Shown: positions 9,087 to 18,078 of the stretch, one piece after another | Numbering within the stretch: position 1 is the stretch's first letter | Layout: each line of letters begins with the position of its first letter | NCBI GenBank assembly: GCA_003138515.1 | Contig: PLGG01000043.1 | Span: forward strand, 1,519-59,310 | Direction: 5' to 3' | Length of the DNA: 57,792 bases | Source of the DNA: Acidobacteriaceae bacterium | Lineage (GTDB): Bacteria > Acidobacteriota > Terriglobia > Terriglobales > Acidobacteriaceae | Position numbers and translations under genes: made by a program | The notes under the pieces: generated by a model | The model's input: the letters and a program-made list of their open reading frames with translations, nothing else | What the model was told of the DNA's origin: nothing | The model's database searches: none

Positions 9087-9791
9087 TCACGGGACCGGAA
9101 GAATAGCGGGTTTCTGCGCGTTGTGGTCCGGCAATTGATCGAGTAGAACCACATTCAGGAGCGACTTATGCACCTGGATACGGCCGTTATAACTGACAAA
9201 ACCGAGCTTGCGAAAGCGATTCATAAAGAAGCTGACACGGGACCGGGTGGTGCCGATCATATCCGCCAGCGTTTCCTGGGTAATGGGCGGGATGAAGGTT
9301 TCCTGCTCGCCGGGCTTGCCGAATTCCGCCATCAAGAGAAGGATCCGCGCTAAACGCTTTTCACTGGAGTTGAAGAGCTGATCGACGAGATCGGCCTGGG
9401 TTCGCATGCTGCGGGTCAGCAGGAACTTGAGAAACAGATCTGCGAATGCGGGCTCGTCGTGCATCACCCGGATCATTTCGTTTCGGCTGATCTTGAGCGC
9501 TGTACAGGTATTCAGGGCAGTGGCGGTGGCTAGATGCAGCCCGACGATTGCCGCGAGAGACTCCTCGCCGACAAAATCGCCAGCGGCTAGAAGGGTGATC
9601 GTGGCCTCTTTGCCCTCCGGCGAAACGACAGTGACCCTTGCACGGCCTTTTTGCAGATAGAACACAGAGTCCGCAGTGTCGCCCTGGCCAAAAAAAGTTT
9701 GCTTTGGCTTCAATTCGATGATTGTTCTGCCGAGTCCGGCGTTTGCAAGAAACGCTGCGGAATCGAATGCACTGCTTTTATTGCTCGTCAA
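9087..9791 (-). CDS. Crp/Fnr-family transcriptional regulator (paralogue 1)
   Basis: The 234-residue protein has an N-terminal cyclic-nucleotide-binding beta-roll (FFGQGDTADSVFYLQKGRARVTVV), the dimerisation helix and a C-terminal HTH (TQETLADMIGTTRSRVSFFMNRFRKLGF). The FNR cysteine cluster is absent, so it is not an oxygen-sensing iron-sulfur FNR. The usual CRP cAMP-contact Arg-Ser pair is not obvious either (VGEESLAAI), so the ligand is unknown. The start is a TTG with GAGG upstream on the minus strand. A second copy at 23289-23999 shares long identical blocks, so this is a recent duplication or a sub-family expansion. Confidence 0.9.
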   Translation of the reverse strand: MTSNKSSAFDSAAFLANAGLGRTIIELKPKQTFFGQGDTADSVFYLQKGRARVTVVSPEGKEATITLLAAGDFVGEESLAAIVGLHLATATALNTCTALKISRNEMIRVMHDEPAFADLFLKFLLTRSMRTQADLVDQLFNSSEKRLARILLLMAEFGKPGEQETFIPPITQETLADMIGTTRSRVSFFMNRFRKLGFVSYNGRIQVHKSLLNVVLLDQLPDHNAQKPAILPVP

Positions 9792-10181
9792 ATTGCTACC
9801 TCATTGCAAACCGGTTCTTTGACTGGATGGTTCATGCCCAGAAAAGCGTCGTGGCTTCGTGTTGGGTCTAGAGTTTCTGGCAAATGGATCAAAAGCCGCG
9901 AAAGCAGTGCTGGAGGAAGTAAGTTAATCTCTCTTTGCGACTTGGCGCCAGCAACGCAGGCCCGAGTTGATCTTGGGCACTTGCGTAAGTTGGGGATTGC
10001 GCACCCTGCGATTAACCGCAATTGCGACCAATCTCTGTCCATCATCACCCGTTTTGCGGAATCGCGTATGGTCAATTTTGCTCAGAAATGCGGTGGATGC
10101 CTGGCACGAACGTGCGCAGCGAACCGGGGTCCTAAGGTTTCTCTACCACCATTCCGTGGATTGCCGGGGCGAAATCTCCCC
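9792..10181. other. Intergenic, no gene recognised
   Basis: This is the promoter-side region of the minus-strand Crp/Fnr gene and the region downstream of the universal stress protein gene. Short open frames exist on the plus strand but have no recognisable domain or ribosome site. I see no repeat or hairpin I would name. Confidence 0.5.
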
Positions 10182-10655
10182 CTAGGCGTCAGGCTTAGCT
10201 GAGCGTAGAAGCAGGAGGGGGCATTGCACGAGCTTTACGACCTTTTCCGCAATCGATCCGAAGACCAGCGGATGCCAGCCGGAGATGCCGTGTGTGGAGA
10301 TCACCACCAGGTCGATATGCTCGTGCTCCACCACTTCCATAATGTTCCCGGCGACGTCATTTCCAACTTCGACACTGGAGGTCGCCCTCACTCCCCTGGC
10401 CCCGAGAGCTGCACGACACTTTGCCAGATGCTGCTCCGCAAATGCTCTGGCCTCTTGAATGAATTCGCCTTCGGGAACCAGGTCAGGAAGTGTCGTGGTG
10501 GGAAAGATCGGAATCACATTCACGAGATGGAGTTCCGCGTGAAAGTGCTTCGCAAGGTCAGCGGCCATCTCCAAAGCCGCCTCTGAAGATGGGCTGAAGT
10601 CGATGGGCAACAAAATCTTGGTGGGGATGGAAGGGAAAGCGCGAACTTCAGGCAT
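10182..10655 (-). CDS. Universal stress protein (UspA family), single domain
   Basis: The 157-residue alpha/beta Usp protein starts with the KILLPIDFSPSSEAALEMA strand-helix. It ends with VVISTHGISGWHPLVFGSIAEKVVKLVQCPLLLLR, the G-x2-G...GS nucleotide-binding loop of the ATP-binding branch. The start at 10655 is chosen because AGGGAG lies just upstream on the minus strand; the open frame extends ten codons further. Universal stress proteins accumulate in starvation, oxygen limitation and envelope stress. It is close to a Crp/Fnr regulator on the same strand, a common pairing, but no shared transcript is proven. Confidence 0.9.
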   Translation of the reverse strand: MPEVRAFPSIPTKILLPIDFSPSSEAALEMAADLAKHFHAELHLVNVIPIFPTTTLPDLVPEGEFIQEARAFAEQHLAKCRAALGARGVRATSSVEVGNDVAGNIMEVVEHEHIDLVVISTHGISGWHPLVFGSIAEKVVKLVQCPLLLLRSAKPDA

Positions 10656-11065
10656 GGCAAACTCCCTTGCGAACCGCGGAAACAACTGGATTCCTAAATC
10701 ATCCTCTGAACTTCAGAGCGAATCTGTGCCCTTTTGGACACAGGCCTGAGGACCATTTGCCCTCACGGAGTAGCTTTCGCCTTGATTGTACGACGCGGTC
10801 GCTGCAGAAGCACATAGCTTGCGATTGCGTGCAAATATGACCATCTTTCAAAGCCTCCGTTCTGAAAACATCTGTTTAGGTGTAGTCAGGCGAGGCGACA
10901 GTTCGCCGGTGGTGCATGCCGTGCCTCAAATGGGCGATGCCGATCAAAGGAGAGATGATGCCGTCATCCAAATGGATCTCGGAGTCGCATTTCTCGCTGG
11001 CCAGCCTTGAAGGCCCTATAGGATGCCGCATTGACCGATCGGGCAACAAACCTGCGGGGACGATG
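10656..11065. other. Divergent promoter region between usp and the MCE operon
   Basis: About 410 bases separate the minus-strand stress protein gene from the first gene of the plus-strand lipid-transport operon, so promoters for both are expected here. Two open frames run through it, but they lack ribosome sites and recognisable sequence. No clear operator was identified. Confidence 0.4.
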
Positions 11066-11770
11066 ATGCACCGGGCGACGCTCCTGGTGTTGGTCATGGC
11101 GGCCCTGGCCGCAATTCCGGTATTGGCGAGATCGCAATCAGTTCTCTCTTCTGGAGATCCTTCGGCAACTTCAGGAATCACGGCCCCAGCGAAACTCGAC
11201 CTTACCTATGTCAGGCCGACTGAAAGAACAAAAGTGAACAACTACGCTTTCGATGCATTTGGTCCCTATCCCATTGTCGGCGCAGGAGTCGCGGCGGGGG
11301 TCAACCAGTGGAGCAATGCACCACCGGATTGGGGCCAGGGCGCTACTGGATTCGGCAAGCGGTTTGGGTCCGACTTTGGGATCGCGGCTATTGGAACATC
11401 CACGCGTTATGGGCTGGCAGAGGCTTTTAGGGAAGATACATTGTACTACCGCTGCGAATGCAGCGGCCTGTTTCCGCGGCTGCGCCACGCAGTGATCTCC
11501 ACGTTGACCGGGCGCCACGGCGAAGACGGCCATCGCGTCTTCTCTTTCTCCGCGCTTGCCTCGCCCTATGCGGGGTCCATGATTGCGGTTTACGCGTGGT
11601 ATCCGGATCGCTTCGGGGCAAAGGATGCGTTCCGCATGGGCAACTACACCCTTCTTGCAAATCTGGGCGGCAACATTGCCCTGGAGTTCTTCTATAGCGG
11701 ACCGCACGCCTTGATTTCACGTCTGCATCTGAGCAATCCGCACAGCTCGACAATTCAGGGACAAAACTGA
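11066..11770 (+). CDS. Exported protein of unknown function, first gene of the MCE lipid-transport operon
   Basis: The 234-residue protein has a clear Sec signal (HRATLLVLVMAALAAIPVLARS). GGGGA at 11056-11060 supports the ATG at 11066; an adjacent ATG at 11063 is equally in frame. The mature part has the pattern FGPYPIVGAGVAAGVNQWSN followed by WGQG..GFGKRFGSDFG. I associate this pattern with a widespread, uncharacterised acidobacterial envelope family, possibly a small beta-barrel. The stop overlaps the mlaE start (ATGA), so translation is coupled. I infer a role with the MCE system, for example as an outer-membrane partner replacing MlaA, but nothing in the sequence proves it. Confidence 0.7.
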   Translation: MHRATLLVLVMAALAAIPVLARSQSVLSSGDPSATSGITAPAKLDLTYVRPTERTKVNNYAFDAFGPYPIVGAGVAAGVNQWSNAPPDWGQGATGFGKRFGSDFGIAAIGTSTRYGLAEAFREDTLYYRCECSGLFPRLRHAVISTLTGRHGEDGHRVFSFSALASPYAGSMIAVYAWYPDRFGAKDAFRMGNYTLLANLGGNIALEFFYSGPHALISRLHLSNPHSSTIQGQN

Positions 11771-12621
11771 TGAGCGACCGTGGATTCACACCCGTTGCGG
11801 GCCTCAACCCGCCACTACCGGTGCGGCGGATCGAACTTCCGTCTTCCGTTGCAGGTTATGCGGCGAATCTGTTCAACGGGTTTTTCGAGTGGTTCGGCAG
11901 CCTCGGAATCTTTTCCTGGCGGGTCTTGCGGGCCGCGGTCACTCCGCCATATGAGTGGCGCGAGCTCATTCGGCAGCTTGACGAAGTTGGGTCGAAGTCT
12001 CTGCCGCTTGTCGCCATGGCAGGCGCTGCAATTGGCGTTATCCTCTCGCTCGAAGCCCGCTACACTCTAAGTCGATTCGGCGCCAAATCGATGTTTCCCG
12101 CCACTCTCGTGTACTCCGTGATTCAGGTTATGGGGCCAGTCATTACAGGCTTGGTCGTTAGCGGGCGCGTGGGCGCGGGCATGGGCGCGGAGCTGGCATC
12201 GATGAAAGTGACCGAGCAGATCGACGCCATCGAGGCCTCCGCAATCAACCCTTACAGGCTGCTGGCCGCGACACGAATACTGGCGTGCATCCTGATGCTG
12301 CCGCTGTTGACGATCGCCACTGACGCATGTGCATTGCTGACCGGCTGGTTTGCACAGGCTATGGTTGAACCGCTCTCATTTCATCAGTTCATTGCAAACG
12401 GTTTTAATGGCGCAACTTTCAGTGCATTTCTGCCGCAGACATTCAAGACCGCCGTCTATGGCCTGATCATCGGGCTCATCGCCTGCTTTCAGGGAATGCG
12501 CACGCGCGGAGGAGCTGCGGGGGTGGGTCGCGCAGCCACCAACTCAGTGGTGCTGGCCTCGCTCTTCCTTATCCTGGCCGATGTTGTCCTCGTGAAATTC
12601 ATACTGGTCTTCTTTCCCTAA
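11770..12621 (+). CDS. mlaE: MlaE-type ABC transporter permease
   Basis: The 283-residue integral membrane protein is of the MlaE/YrbE permease family. The core contains the characteristic SLEARYTLSRFGAKSMFP, GPVITGLVVSGRVGAGMGAELASMKVTEQIDAIEAS and QGMRTRGGAAGVGRAATNSVV segments. Together with MlaF it moves phospholipid between the inner membrane and the MCE protein. It starts at an ATGA overlap with the upstream exported protein and is followed after 29 bases by the ATPase gene. The N-terminal 60 residues ahead of the first permease helix match the family's interfacial helix. Confidence 0.93.
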   Translation: MSDRGFTPVAGLNPPLPVRRIELPSSVAGYAANLFNGFFEWFGSLGIFSWRVLRAAVTPPYEWRELIRQLDEVGSKSLPLVAMAGAAIGVILSLEARYTLSRFGAKSMFPATLVYSVIQVMGPVITGLVVSGRVGAGMGAELASMKVTEQIDAIEASAINPYRLLAATRILACILMLPLLTIATDACALLTGWFAQAMVEPLSFHQFIANGFNGATFSAFLPQTFKTAVYGLIIGLIACFQGMRTRGGAAGVGRAATNSVVLASLFLILADVVLVKFILVFFP

Positions 12622-12650
12622 CCGTTTTCTGAAGCACGCGTGAAACAAAT

Positions 12651-13439
12651 ATGGCCACGGCTTATGACATTGCGGTGAAGCAAGCGGAACCCGAGCAGGA
12701 CAGTCCCGCGCCTTTCGTTGTCGTTGAGAAGGTGTACAAGTCATTCGATGGCCATAGGGTTTTGAACGGTATCAGCTTGCGCGTGGACCAGGGAGAAACG
12801 CTGGCTGTGCTCGGACGCAGCGGCACTGGGAAAAGCGTGCTGCTGAGGCTCATCATTGGCCTCGATACGCCCGACTCTGGAGCCATTCGCATACATGGCC
12901 AGGCGATCGCCGGCCTGGCGCTTGACCGCATGGGAGAAATCAGAAAGAAGATGGGTTTTGTTTTTCAGCAGGCAGCGCTTTACGATTCGCTTTCTGTCCA
13001 GGAGAACGTGGCCTTCCCGCTTGAACACCATCGGAGAGACATGTCCAAATCCGAGCGAACCGACCGTGTTAGACAATTGCTGGCCGAGGTGGGGCTGGAC
13101 GGCGACATCGATAAGATGCCGTCCGATATCTCAGGCGGGATGCAAAAGCGCGTGGGTCTGGCGCGCGCCCTGGCTCTTGAGCCGGAGATCCTGCTCCTCG
13201 ATGAGCCGACAGCCGGTCTCGACCCCATCAGTTCCGCCGAAATCGACGAGTTGATTCTCAAGCTCCAAAGAGAGCGCCGAATGGCTTCCGTCGTGGTAAC
13301 GCACGATCTGCATAGTGCAAGGACGATTGCAGGCCGTCTCGCCCTGCTGAATGAAGGAGACGTAGTGATCGAAGGCACGTTTGAAGACCTTCAACAAAGC
13401 GAGATCGGCTTTGTAAAGGAATTTCTAAAGCAATCGTAG
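12651..13439 (+). CDS. mlaF: MlaF-type ABC transporter ATPase
   Basis: The 262-residue nucleotide-binding subunit of the MCE lipid transporter. Walker A GRSGTGKS is at residues 55-62, the Q-loop is VFQQAALYDSL, the ABC signature SGGMQKRVGLARAL, Walker B EILLLDEPTAGLDP, and the H-loop VVVTHDLHS. The GGMQKR signature and the AALYDSLSVQENV block are specific to the MlaF branch. Spacing to mlaD is 8 bases. A short N-terminal extension of about 20 residues precedes the ABC fold. Confidence 0.95.
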   Translation: MATAYDIAVKQAEPEQDSPAPFVVVEKVYKSFDGHRVLNGISLRVDQGETLAVLGRSGTGKSVLLRLIIGLDTPDSGAIRIHGQAIAGLALDRMGEIRKKMGFVFQQAALYDSLSVQENVAFPLEHHRRDMSKSERTDRVRQLLAEVGLDGDIDKMPSDISGGMQKRVGLARALALEPEILLLDEPTAGLDPISSAEIDELILKLQRERRMASVVVTHDLHSARTIAGRLALLNEGDVVIEGTFEDLQQSEIGFVKEFLKQS

Positions 13440-13447
13440 GAGGACTT

Positions 13448-14638
13448 ATGTCGAGAGTGGCGAGGTTGGGTGCATTCATCGTTGCAACGCTGGTAGTTCT
13501 GGCTGCCGGTGTCTTCGTTATCGGGGGAAGGGAGTATCTGTTCAGCTCCACATACCAATTGAAGACGCAATTCGACAATGTTGCAGGCTTGGCTGTGGGA
13601 GCTGACGTGCAGGTGGGCGGCGTTCATAGCGGAAATGTGCATAGCATTTTGCTGCCTCATAAGCCAGGCGATAAGGTCATCGTCATCATGAATCTCGACA
13701 AATCAACAAAGGAGATCATCAAGAGTGACTCTGTGGCTTCGATCGAAACCGAGGGGATGCTGGGCAATCAATACGTGGCGATCTCGTTTGGATCTGCGGG
13801 ACAAGCCGAGGTAAAGGATGGCGAGACCATCCAGAGCGTGCCGCCGCTGGAATTGGGAGAACTGCTTGCGAAGACGAGCGCGATCCTGGATAGCAGCCAG
13901 CAAGCCATCCTCAACACAACCTTAGCCACGGCGCATCTGAACTCAGTAAGCGCCAAAATCGATTCGGGGCAGGGAACCGTTGGAGCGCTGGTGAACGACA
14001 AGCAAGTCTATAACGACCTCGAACAGACTACGGCTTCGCTCCAGGCCACGATGGTGCTAGCACAAGCCGGTGTAACGGACTTCCAGGAAAATATGGAGGC
14101 CTTGAAGCACAACTTCCTTTTGAGCGGGTATTTCAAGAAGCGCGGGTACGAAGACTCCGCCGGCCTGGCCGCGAATCGGATCGCGGAACTTCCGCGATCT
14201 ACTCCGCAAAAGACGTTCACGTACGCGGGCAAGCAGATCTTTGATGACCGCGATTCGGCCAAGATAAAGGACCAGAAGACTCTCAAAGACGCCGGCGACT
14301 TTCTGGCACAGACTCCATTCGGAGTTGCGGTCGTCGTGGTCTCCACTGGCATGGATGGCGATACCCAGAAGGATCTCGTCCTGAGCGAGGCCAGGGCAAT
14401 GGTGATCCGCGAGTATCTTGTCGAGAACTTTGGATTTGATGACAGCCAGCTCAAGACGTTGGGGCAGGGCAAGCAGGCAGGCGTAAACCTCGATGCGGAT
14501 TGGGGTTCGATCCAGATTCTGATTTATCCTGCAGGAACCGAGTTGCCGGCTGCAACGCCAGCGCCTGCGGTTAGTTCGTCCACGACCAATGCCGACCGGC
14601 CAGTCCAGGTTACTGCCGTGGAGACCGCAAAACCATAG
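13448..14638 (+). CDS. mlaD: MCE-domain protein (MlaD-like) with a C-terminal OmpA-like domain
   Basis: The substrate-binding subunit of the lipid transporter, 396 residues. An N-terminal membrane anchor (residues about 7-27) precedes an MCE domain (about 38-115; YQLKTQFDNVAGLAVGADVQVGG, IETEGMLGNQYVAISFG) and a helical region. From about residue 260 to 365 the protein has the layout of an OmpA/MotB-like domain (IFDDRDSAKIKDQKTL, LSEARAMVIREYLVENFGFDDSQLKTLGQGK, SIQILIYPAG). The peptidoglycan-contacting GHTD motif is replaced by STGMDG. The C-tail is Ala/Pro/Thr-rich. Classical MlaD is about 180 residues and has no such domain. AGGAGG lies just before the ATG. Confidence 0.88.
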   Translation: MSRVARLGAFIVATLVVLAAGVFVIGGREYLFSSTYQLKTQFDNVAGLAVGADVQVGGVHSGNVHSILLPHKPGDKVIVIMNLDKSTKEIIKSDSVASIETEGMLGNQYVAISFGSAGQAEVKDGETIQSVPPLELGELLAKTSAILDSSQQAILNTTLATAHLNSVSAKIDSGQGTVGALVNDKQVYNDLEQTTASLQATMVLAQAGVTDFQENMEALKHNFLLSGYFKKRGYEDSAGLAANRIAELPRSTPQKTFTYAGKQIFDDRDSAKIKDQKTLKDAGDFLAQTPFGVAVVVVSTGMDGDTQKDLVLSEARAMVIREYLVENFGFDDSQLKTLGQGKQAGVNLDADWGSIQILIYPAGTELPAATPAPAVSSSTTNADRPVQVTAVETAKP

Positions 14639-14719
14639 CGTTTGAGACGTGCCTCTGGTGTGCATCTAAGACTCGTATGCCGCAACATTTCCGAATGCGA
14701 CAGGATAACTGGAGGGGAT

Positions 14720-14899
14720 ATGACAGGAAACCGGCACTTCACTGAAGGACATAGCGGCGACCATGGTGAAACTAATCCAGGTCCCTACTGGCAGCGGATG
14801 CACCGCGACTGGCGCTTCTGGGTGTGTGCGTTTCTCATGGCCGTGGCACTCGCCGTCTTCGTTATGAGCGACAACCTGGCCTTTATCCCGCGCCGCTAA
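14720..14899 (+). CDS. 59-aa single-pass membrane protein
   Basis: The start ATG at 14720 has GGAGGGG at 14711-14717. The protein has a His/Gly-rich hydrophilic N-terminus, then WRFWVCAFLMAVALAVFVMSD as one transmembrane helix and a short FIPRR tail. I do not recognise a named family. It lies 81 bases after mlaD on the same strand and may be the last gene of that transcript. Confidence 0.65.
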   Translation: MTGNRHFTEGHSGDHGETNPGPYWQRMHRDWRFWVCAFLMAVALAVFVMSDNLAFIPRR

Positions 14900-15071
14900 C
14901 CAACGCCGCCGCCAGTTTGACGGCCTAGGCCCAAGCTGTCGCTTGTTGCTATTTCAGCATCTAAACCTGACATTCGCTCTGTTAAGATGTGACCGAAAGT
15001 GTCGCCGCTGCATGTGTTTCTGACGGTCCCGGGTCAAGAGCTTTGGGGAACTTGAGAAGAAGGGTGAATCC

Positions 15072-16103
15072 ATGGAATTAGGCATGATCGGCTTGGGCAG
15101 GATGGGAAACAACATGGTCCAGCGCCTTATGCGGGCCGGCCACCAATGCGTTGTCTACGATATTCATTCGGAAGCCGTTCAATCGCTTGCCAGGGAAGGC
15201 GCGGTTGGCGCGAATTCTCTTGAAGATTTCGTGAAAAAGTTGAAAACGCCTCGCGCCGTATGGATGATGGTGCCGGCCGGCGTGGTTGATGCGACGCTCA
15301 CCGGCCTGACCCCGCTGCTCGAAGCGGACGATGCCGTCATTGATGGCGGGAACTCCTATTATCGCGACGACATTCGCCGCGCCGCCGAATTGAAACCCAA
15401 AGGCATCCACTACGTGGACGCGGGGACCAGCGGCGGAGTGTGGGGGGCCGATCGAGGTTATTGCCTGATGATCGGCGGCGAGAAAGATGTGGTTCAGCGC
15501 ATCGACCCCATTTTTTCCTCATTGGCGCCATCCATCGACTCGGCGCCGCGCACTCCAGGACGGGAAAAAGTCGGCGGCACTGCAGAGCACGGCTATCTGC
15601 ACTGCGGCCCCAACGGCGCTGGCCACTTTGTGAAGATGGTGCACAACGGAATCGAGTACGGAATCATGGCCGCGTACGCGGAGGGGTTGAATATTCTCCA
15701 CCATGCCAATGTCGGCAAGCAGCAGCAAGCTGTCGACGCCGAAACCACGCCTCTGCGCAACCCTGAGGTGTACCAATTCGACCTGAACCTTGCCGACATT
15801 GCCGAGGTCTGGCGTCGCGGTAGTGTGATTTCATCCTGGCTTCTCGATCTGACCGCCATCTCGCTGCTCGACAGCCCGGATCTGGCAAAATTTGCCGGCC
15901 GTGTTTCGGATTCGGGTGAAGGACGCTGGACGATTACCGCTGCGATTGACGAATCGGTTCCGGCCCCCGTATTGAGCGCTGCGCTGTATGAGCGCTTCAG
16001 TTCGCGCGGCGAAGACAGTTTTGCCGACAAGCTTTTATCCGCGCTGCGGTTCCAGTTTGGCGGCCATCAGGAGAAAACCGCTGACACGAAGGAAGGCGCT
16101 TGA
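15072..16103 (+). CDS. gnd: 6-phosphogluconate dehydrogenase, decarboxylating (short, NAD-type)
   Basis: The enzyme converts 6-phosphogluconate to ribulose 5-phosphate and CO2. At 343 residues it is the short class, unlike the about 470-residue E. coli enzyme. The Rossmann motif is [12 protein letters not shown]. The second beta strand ends in Asp30 (VVYDIH), which usually favours NAD over NADP. The substrate and catalytic motifs are [21 protein letters not shown] and [14 protein letters not shown], with catalytic Lys188. The stop TGA overlaps the zwf start, so the two are translationally coupled. With eda elsewhere in the window, 6-phosphogluconate may be split between the pentose-phosphate and Entner-Doudoroff routes. 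No edd is visible. Confidence 0.93.
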   Translation: MELGMIGLGRMGNNMVQRLMRAGHQCVVYDIHSEAVQSLAREGAVGANSLEDFVKKLKTPRAVWMMVPAGVVDATLTGLTPLLEADDAVIDGGNSYYRDDIRRAAELKPKGIHYVDAGTSGGVWGADRGYCLMIGGEKDVVQRIDPIFSSLAPSIDSAPRTPGREKVGGTAEHGYLHCGPNGAGHFVKMVHNGIEYGIMAAYAEGLNILHHANVGKQQQAVDAETTPLRNPEVYQFDLNLADIAEVWRRGSVISSWLLDLTAISLLDSPDLAKFAGRVSDSGEGRWTITAAIDESVPAPVLSAALYERFSSRGEDSFADKLLSALRFQFGGHQEKTADTKEGA

Positions 16104-17500
16104 TGGCCGATTCCCAGTTAGACGCGCTGGTAGTTTTCGGCGTGACGGGCGATCTGGCCCACAAAATGATCTTCCCGGCGCTCTATGCGATGGTGAAGCG
16201 CGGCGTACTCAAGGTTCCGGTGATCGGTGTTGCCTTCCCGAAATGGAGCCTGGAGCGGCTGCACAGGCGCGCGACGGACAGCATCAAGCGAGCGGGCGGA
16301 ATCGATGACAAACGAGCACTGCAACGCCTTCTGTCGCTGCTAAAGTATGTGAGCGGCGATTACGCCGACAGCGATACATTCAAGGCGATTAAAGACGCGC
16401 TGGGGAACGCACGGAGGCCCGCGCACTATCTTGCAATCCCGCCTGCACTTTTCGAAACGGTCATTAAGGGGCTGGGAGCCGCGAAGCTGGCCGAGAACGC
16501 GCGCGTGATCGTCGAAAAGCCGTTTGGACGCGATCTGGCCTCAGCGCGCGAGCTAAACCGGGTTGCGCGTTCGGTGTTCCCTGAAGACTCCATTTTCCGT
16601 ATCGATCACTTCCTCGGAAAGGAAGCGATCATGAATATCCTTTATTTCCGATTCGCTAACTCGTTTCTGGAGCCGATCTGGAACCGCAACTACGTGGCCA
16701 GCGTTCAAATCACTCTATCGGAGGATTTCGGCGTGGCCGGGCGCGGCGCGTTTTACGAGACAGCAGGCTGTCTGCGCGATGTGATCGAGAATCATCTCTT
16801 CCAGATTGTCGCGCTGCTTGCCATGGAAGCGCCCGCCGGACGGGACTTTGGAGACGTGCACAATGAGAAGGCGAAGGTTCTTAAAGCCATGCTCCCTCTC
16901 AAGGCCGGGGATGTCGTGCGCGGCCAGTATTTGGGCTATCGTGATGAGCCGGACGTGGCCGGGCGTTCCGACGTCGAAACCTATTGTGCTCTGCGTCTCT
17001 TCATCGACTCATGGCGCTGGGAGGGAGTGCCCTGGTATCTGCGCTCGGGCAAATATCTCCCAATTACCGCAACTGAGATCCTGGTGGAGCTGAAGCGGCC
17101 TCCGCAGAAGCTCTTTGCCGACGCCGTGCAGGCTGGTAGCCGATCGAATTACCTGCGCTTCCGGCTCTCTCCCAGCTCCGCTATTGCTCTGGCTGCCCGC
17201 GTGAAGCTTGCAGGCGAGGAATTCATCGGAGAAGAGCGAGAGCTTTACCTCTCCGATGAACAGCCGGGAGAGGAAACGCCTTACGAACGGCTTCTGGGCG
17301 ACGCCATGAAGGGCGACGGGGCGCTCTTCACCCGCGAGGACGCGGTTGAAGCAGCTTGGGAAGTGGTCAATCGGGTCCTCAAGCGCCATCTCTCAGTCCG
17401 CCGTTACAAACGCGGCACCTGGGGGCCGAAAGAAGCTGACGCACTCATCGCCGCGGATGGCGGCTGGCATAATCCAAGACCGGATGGCGCAGCCGAATAA
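16103..17500 (+). CDS. zwf: Glucose-6-phosphate 1-dehydrogenase
   Basis: The enzyme oxidises glucose 6-phosphate to 6-phosphogluconolactone, feeding the adjacent gnd product. At 465 residues it has the N-terminal nucleotide motif [19 protein letters not shown], the second dinucleotide segment [12 protein letters not shown], the active-site peptide RIDHFLGKE and the C-terminal GAGWRW-like block [19 protein letters not shown] take ATG 16103, which shares bases with the gnd stop and has AAGGAAGG upstream; a TTG one codon earlier is also open. No gene for 6-phosphogluconolactonase follows. Confidence 0.95.
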   Translation: MADSQLDALVVFGVTGDLAHKMIFPALYAMVKRGVLKVPVIGVAFPKWSLERLHRRATDSIKRAGGIDDKRALQRLLSLLKYVSGDYADSDTFKAIKDALGNARRPAHYLAIPPALFETVIKGLGAAKLAENARVIVEKPFGRDLASARELNRVARSVFPEDSIFRIDHFLGKEAIMNILYFRFANSFLEPIWNRNYVASVQITLSEDFGVAGRGAFYETAGCLRDVIENHLFQIVALLAMEAPAGRDFGDVHNEKAKVLKAMLPLKAGDVVRGQYLGYRDEPDVAGRSDVETYCALRLFIDSWRWEGVPWYLRSGKYLPITATEILVELKRPPQKLFADAVQAGSRSNYLRFRLSPSSAIALAARVKLAGEEFIGEERELYLSDEQPGEETPYERLLGDAMKGDGALFTREDAVEAAWEVVNRVLKRHLSVRRYKRGTWGPKEADALIAADGGWHNPRPDGAAE

Positions 17501-17798
17501 TCGCTTGTTTTCCGCAAAGTTTACCTCCAGGTTCGTCGCTCTAGCCCATTCCGCCCTATGCGCCGCCTGACCTTTTTCTGAAAGCGCCGAGTCGGATCAC
17601 ATCACATGCTCCCTACTTCACCCCTTCCGATGAGCATTATGGCTCAGCTTTTTCTCCATTGACTTGGAAGAATACGAATGAAGCGGAGTGATCGTTCTCC
17701 TCTTTCCGATGGCTCCCACGCCACGCGAGTCGATCGTTCGCAACTTCCCGACGATGCCCCGGGGGCACCGAACCTACGAAACGATTGGAGAAAATCAC

Positions 17799-17990
17799 AT
17801 GCCGCTTACCACTGTACTCATCACGCTTGTTGCAGCAGGGCTTCTGTTGTGGATTGTGAACAGGTTCATCCCCATGCAAGGACAAATCAAATCGATCCTG
17901 AACGGCCTGGTGGTCGTTGTTCTGGTCTTGTGGATCGCAAATCTTTACGGGGTGTTCGATCACCTCCATCAATTCCGCGTCGGCCGCTGA
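17799..17990 (+). CDS. 63-aa membrane protein, Thivi_2564 family
   Basis: The protein has two hydrophobic helices, TVLITLVAAGLLLWIVNRF and LNGLVVVVLVLWIANLYG, joined by IPMQGQIKSI. The IPMQ loop and overall layout match what I know as the Thivi_2564 family of small membrane proteins, whose function is unknown. TTGGAG precedes the ATG. It lies in a run of envelope and stress genes just before the OmpA-type protein. About 300 bases between zwf and this gene contain nothing I can name. Confidence 0.75.
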   Translation: MPLTTVLITLVAAGLLLWIVNRFIPMQGQIKSILNGLVVVVLVLWIANLYGVFDHLHQFRVGR

Positions 17991-18078
17991 GAGGACGCAC
18001 CATCGAAGCCGGCCCGGCTTCGCCCGCCAATCTGAGTCAACAACGCAGTAAGGCAGTCCTTTGACTGCAGGAGATATC

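Noticed and set aside
9651..10202. 183-codon plus-strand frame over the Crp/Fnr-usp gap
   Set aside because: It overlaps the Crp/Fnr gene, has no ribosome site and encodes a low-plausibility, Cys/Arg-rich sequence.
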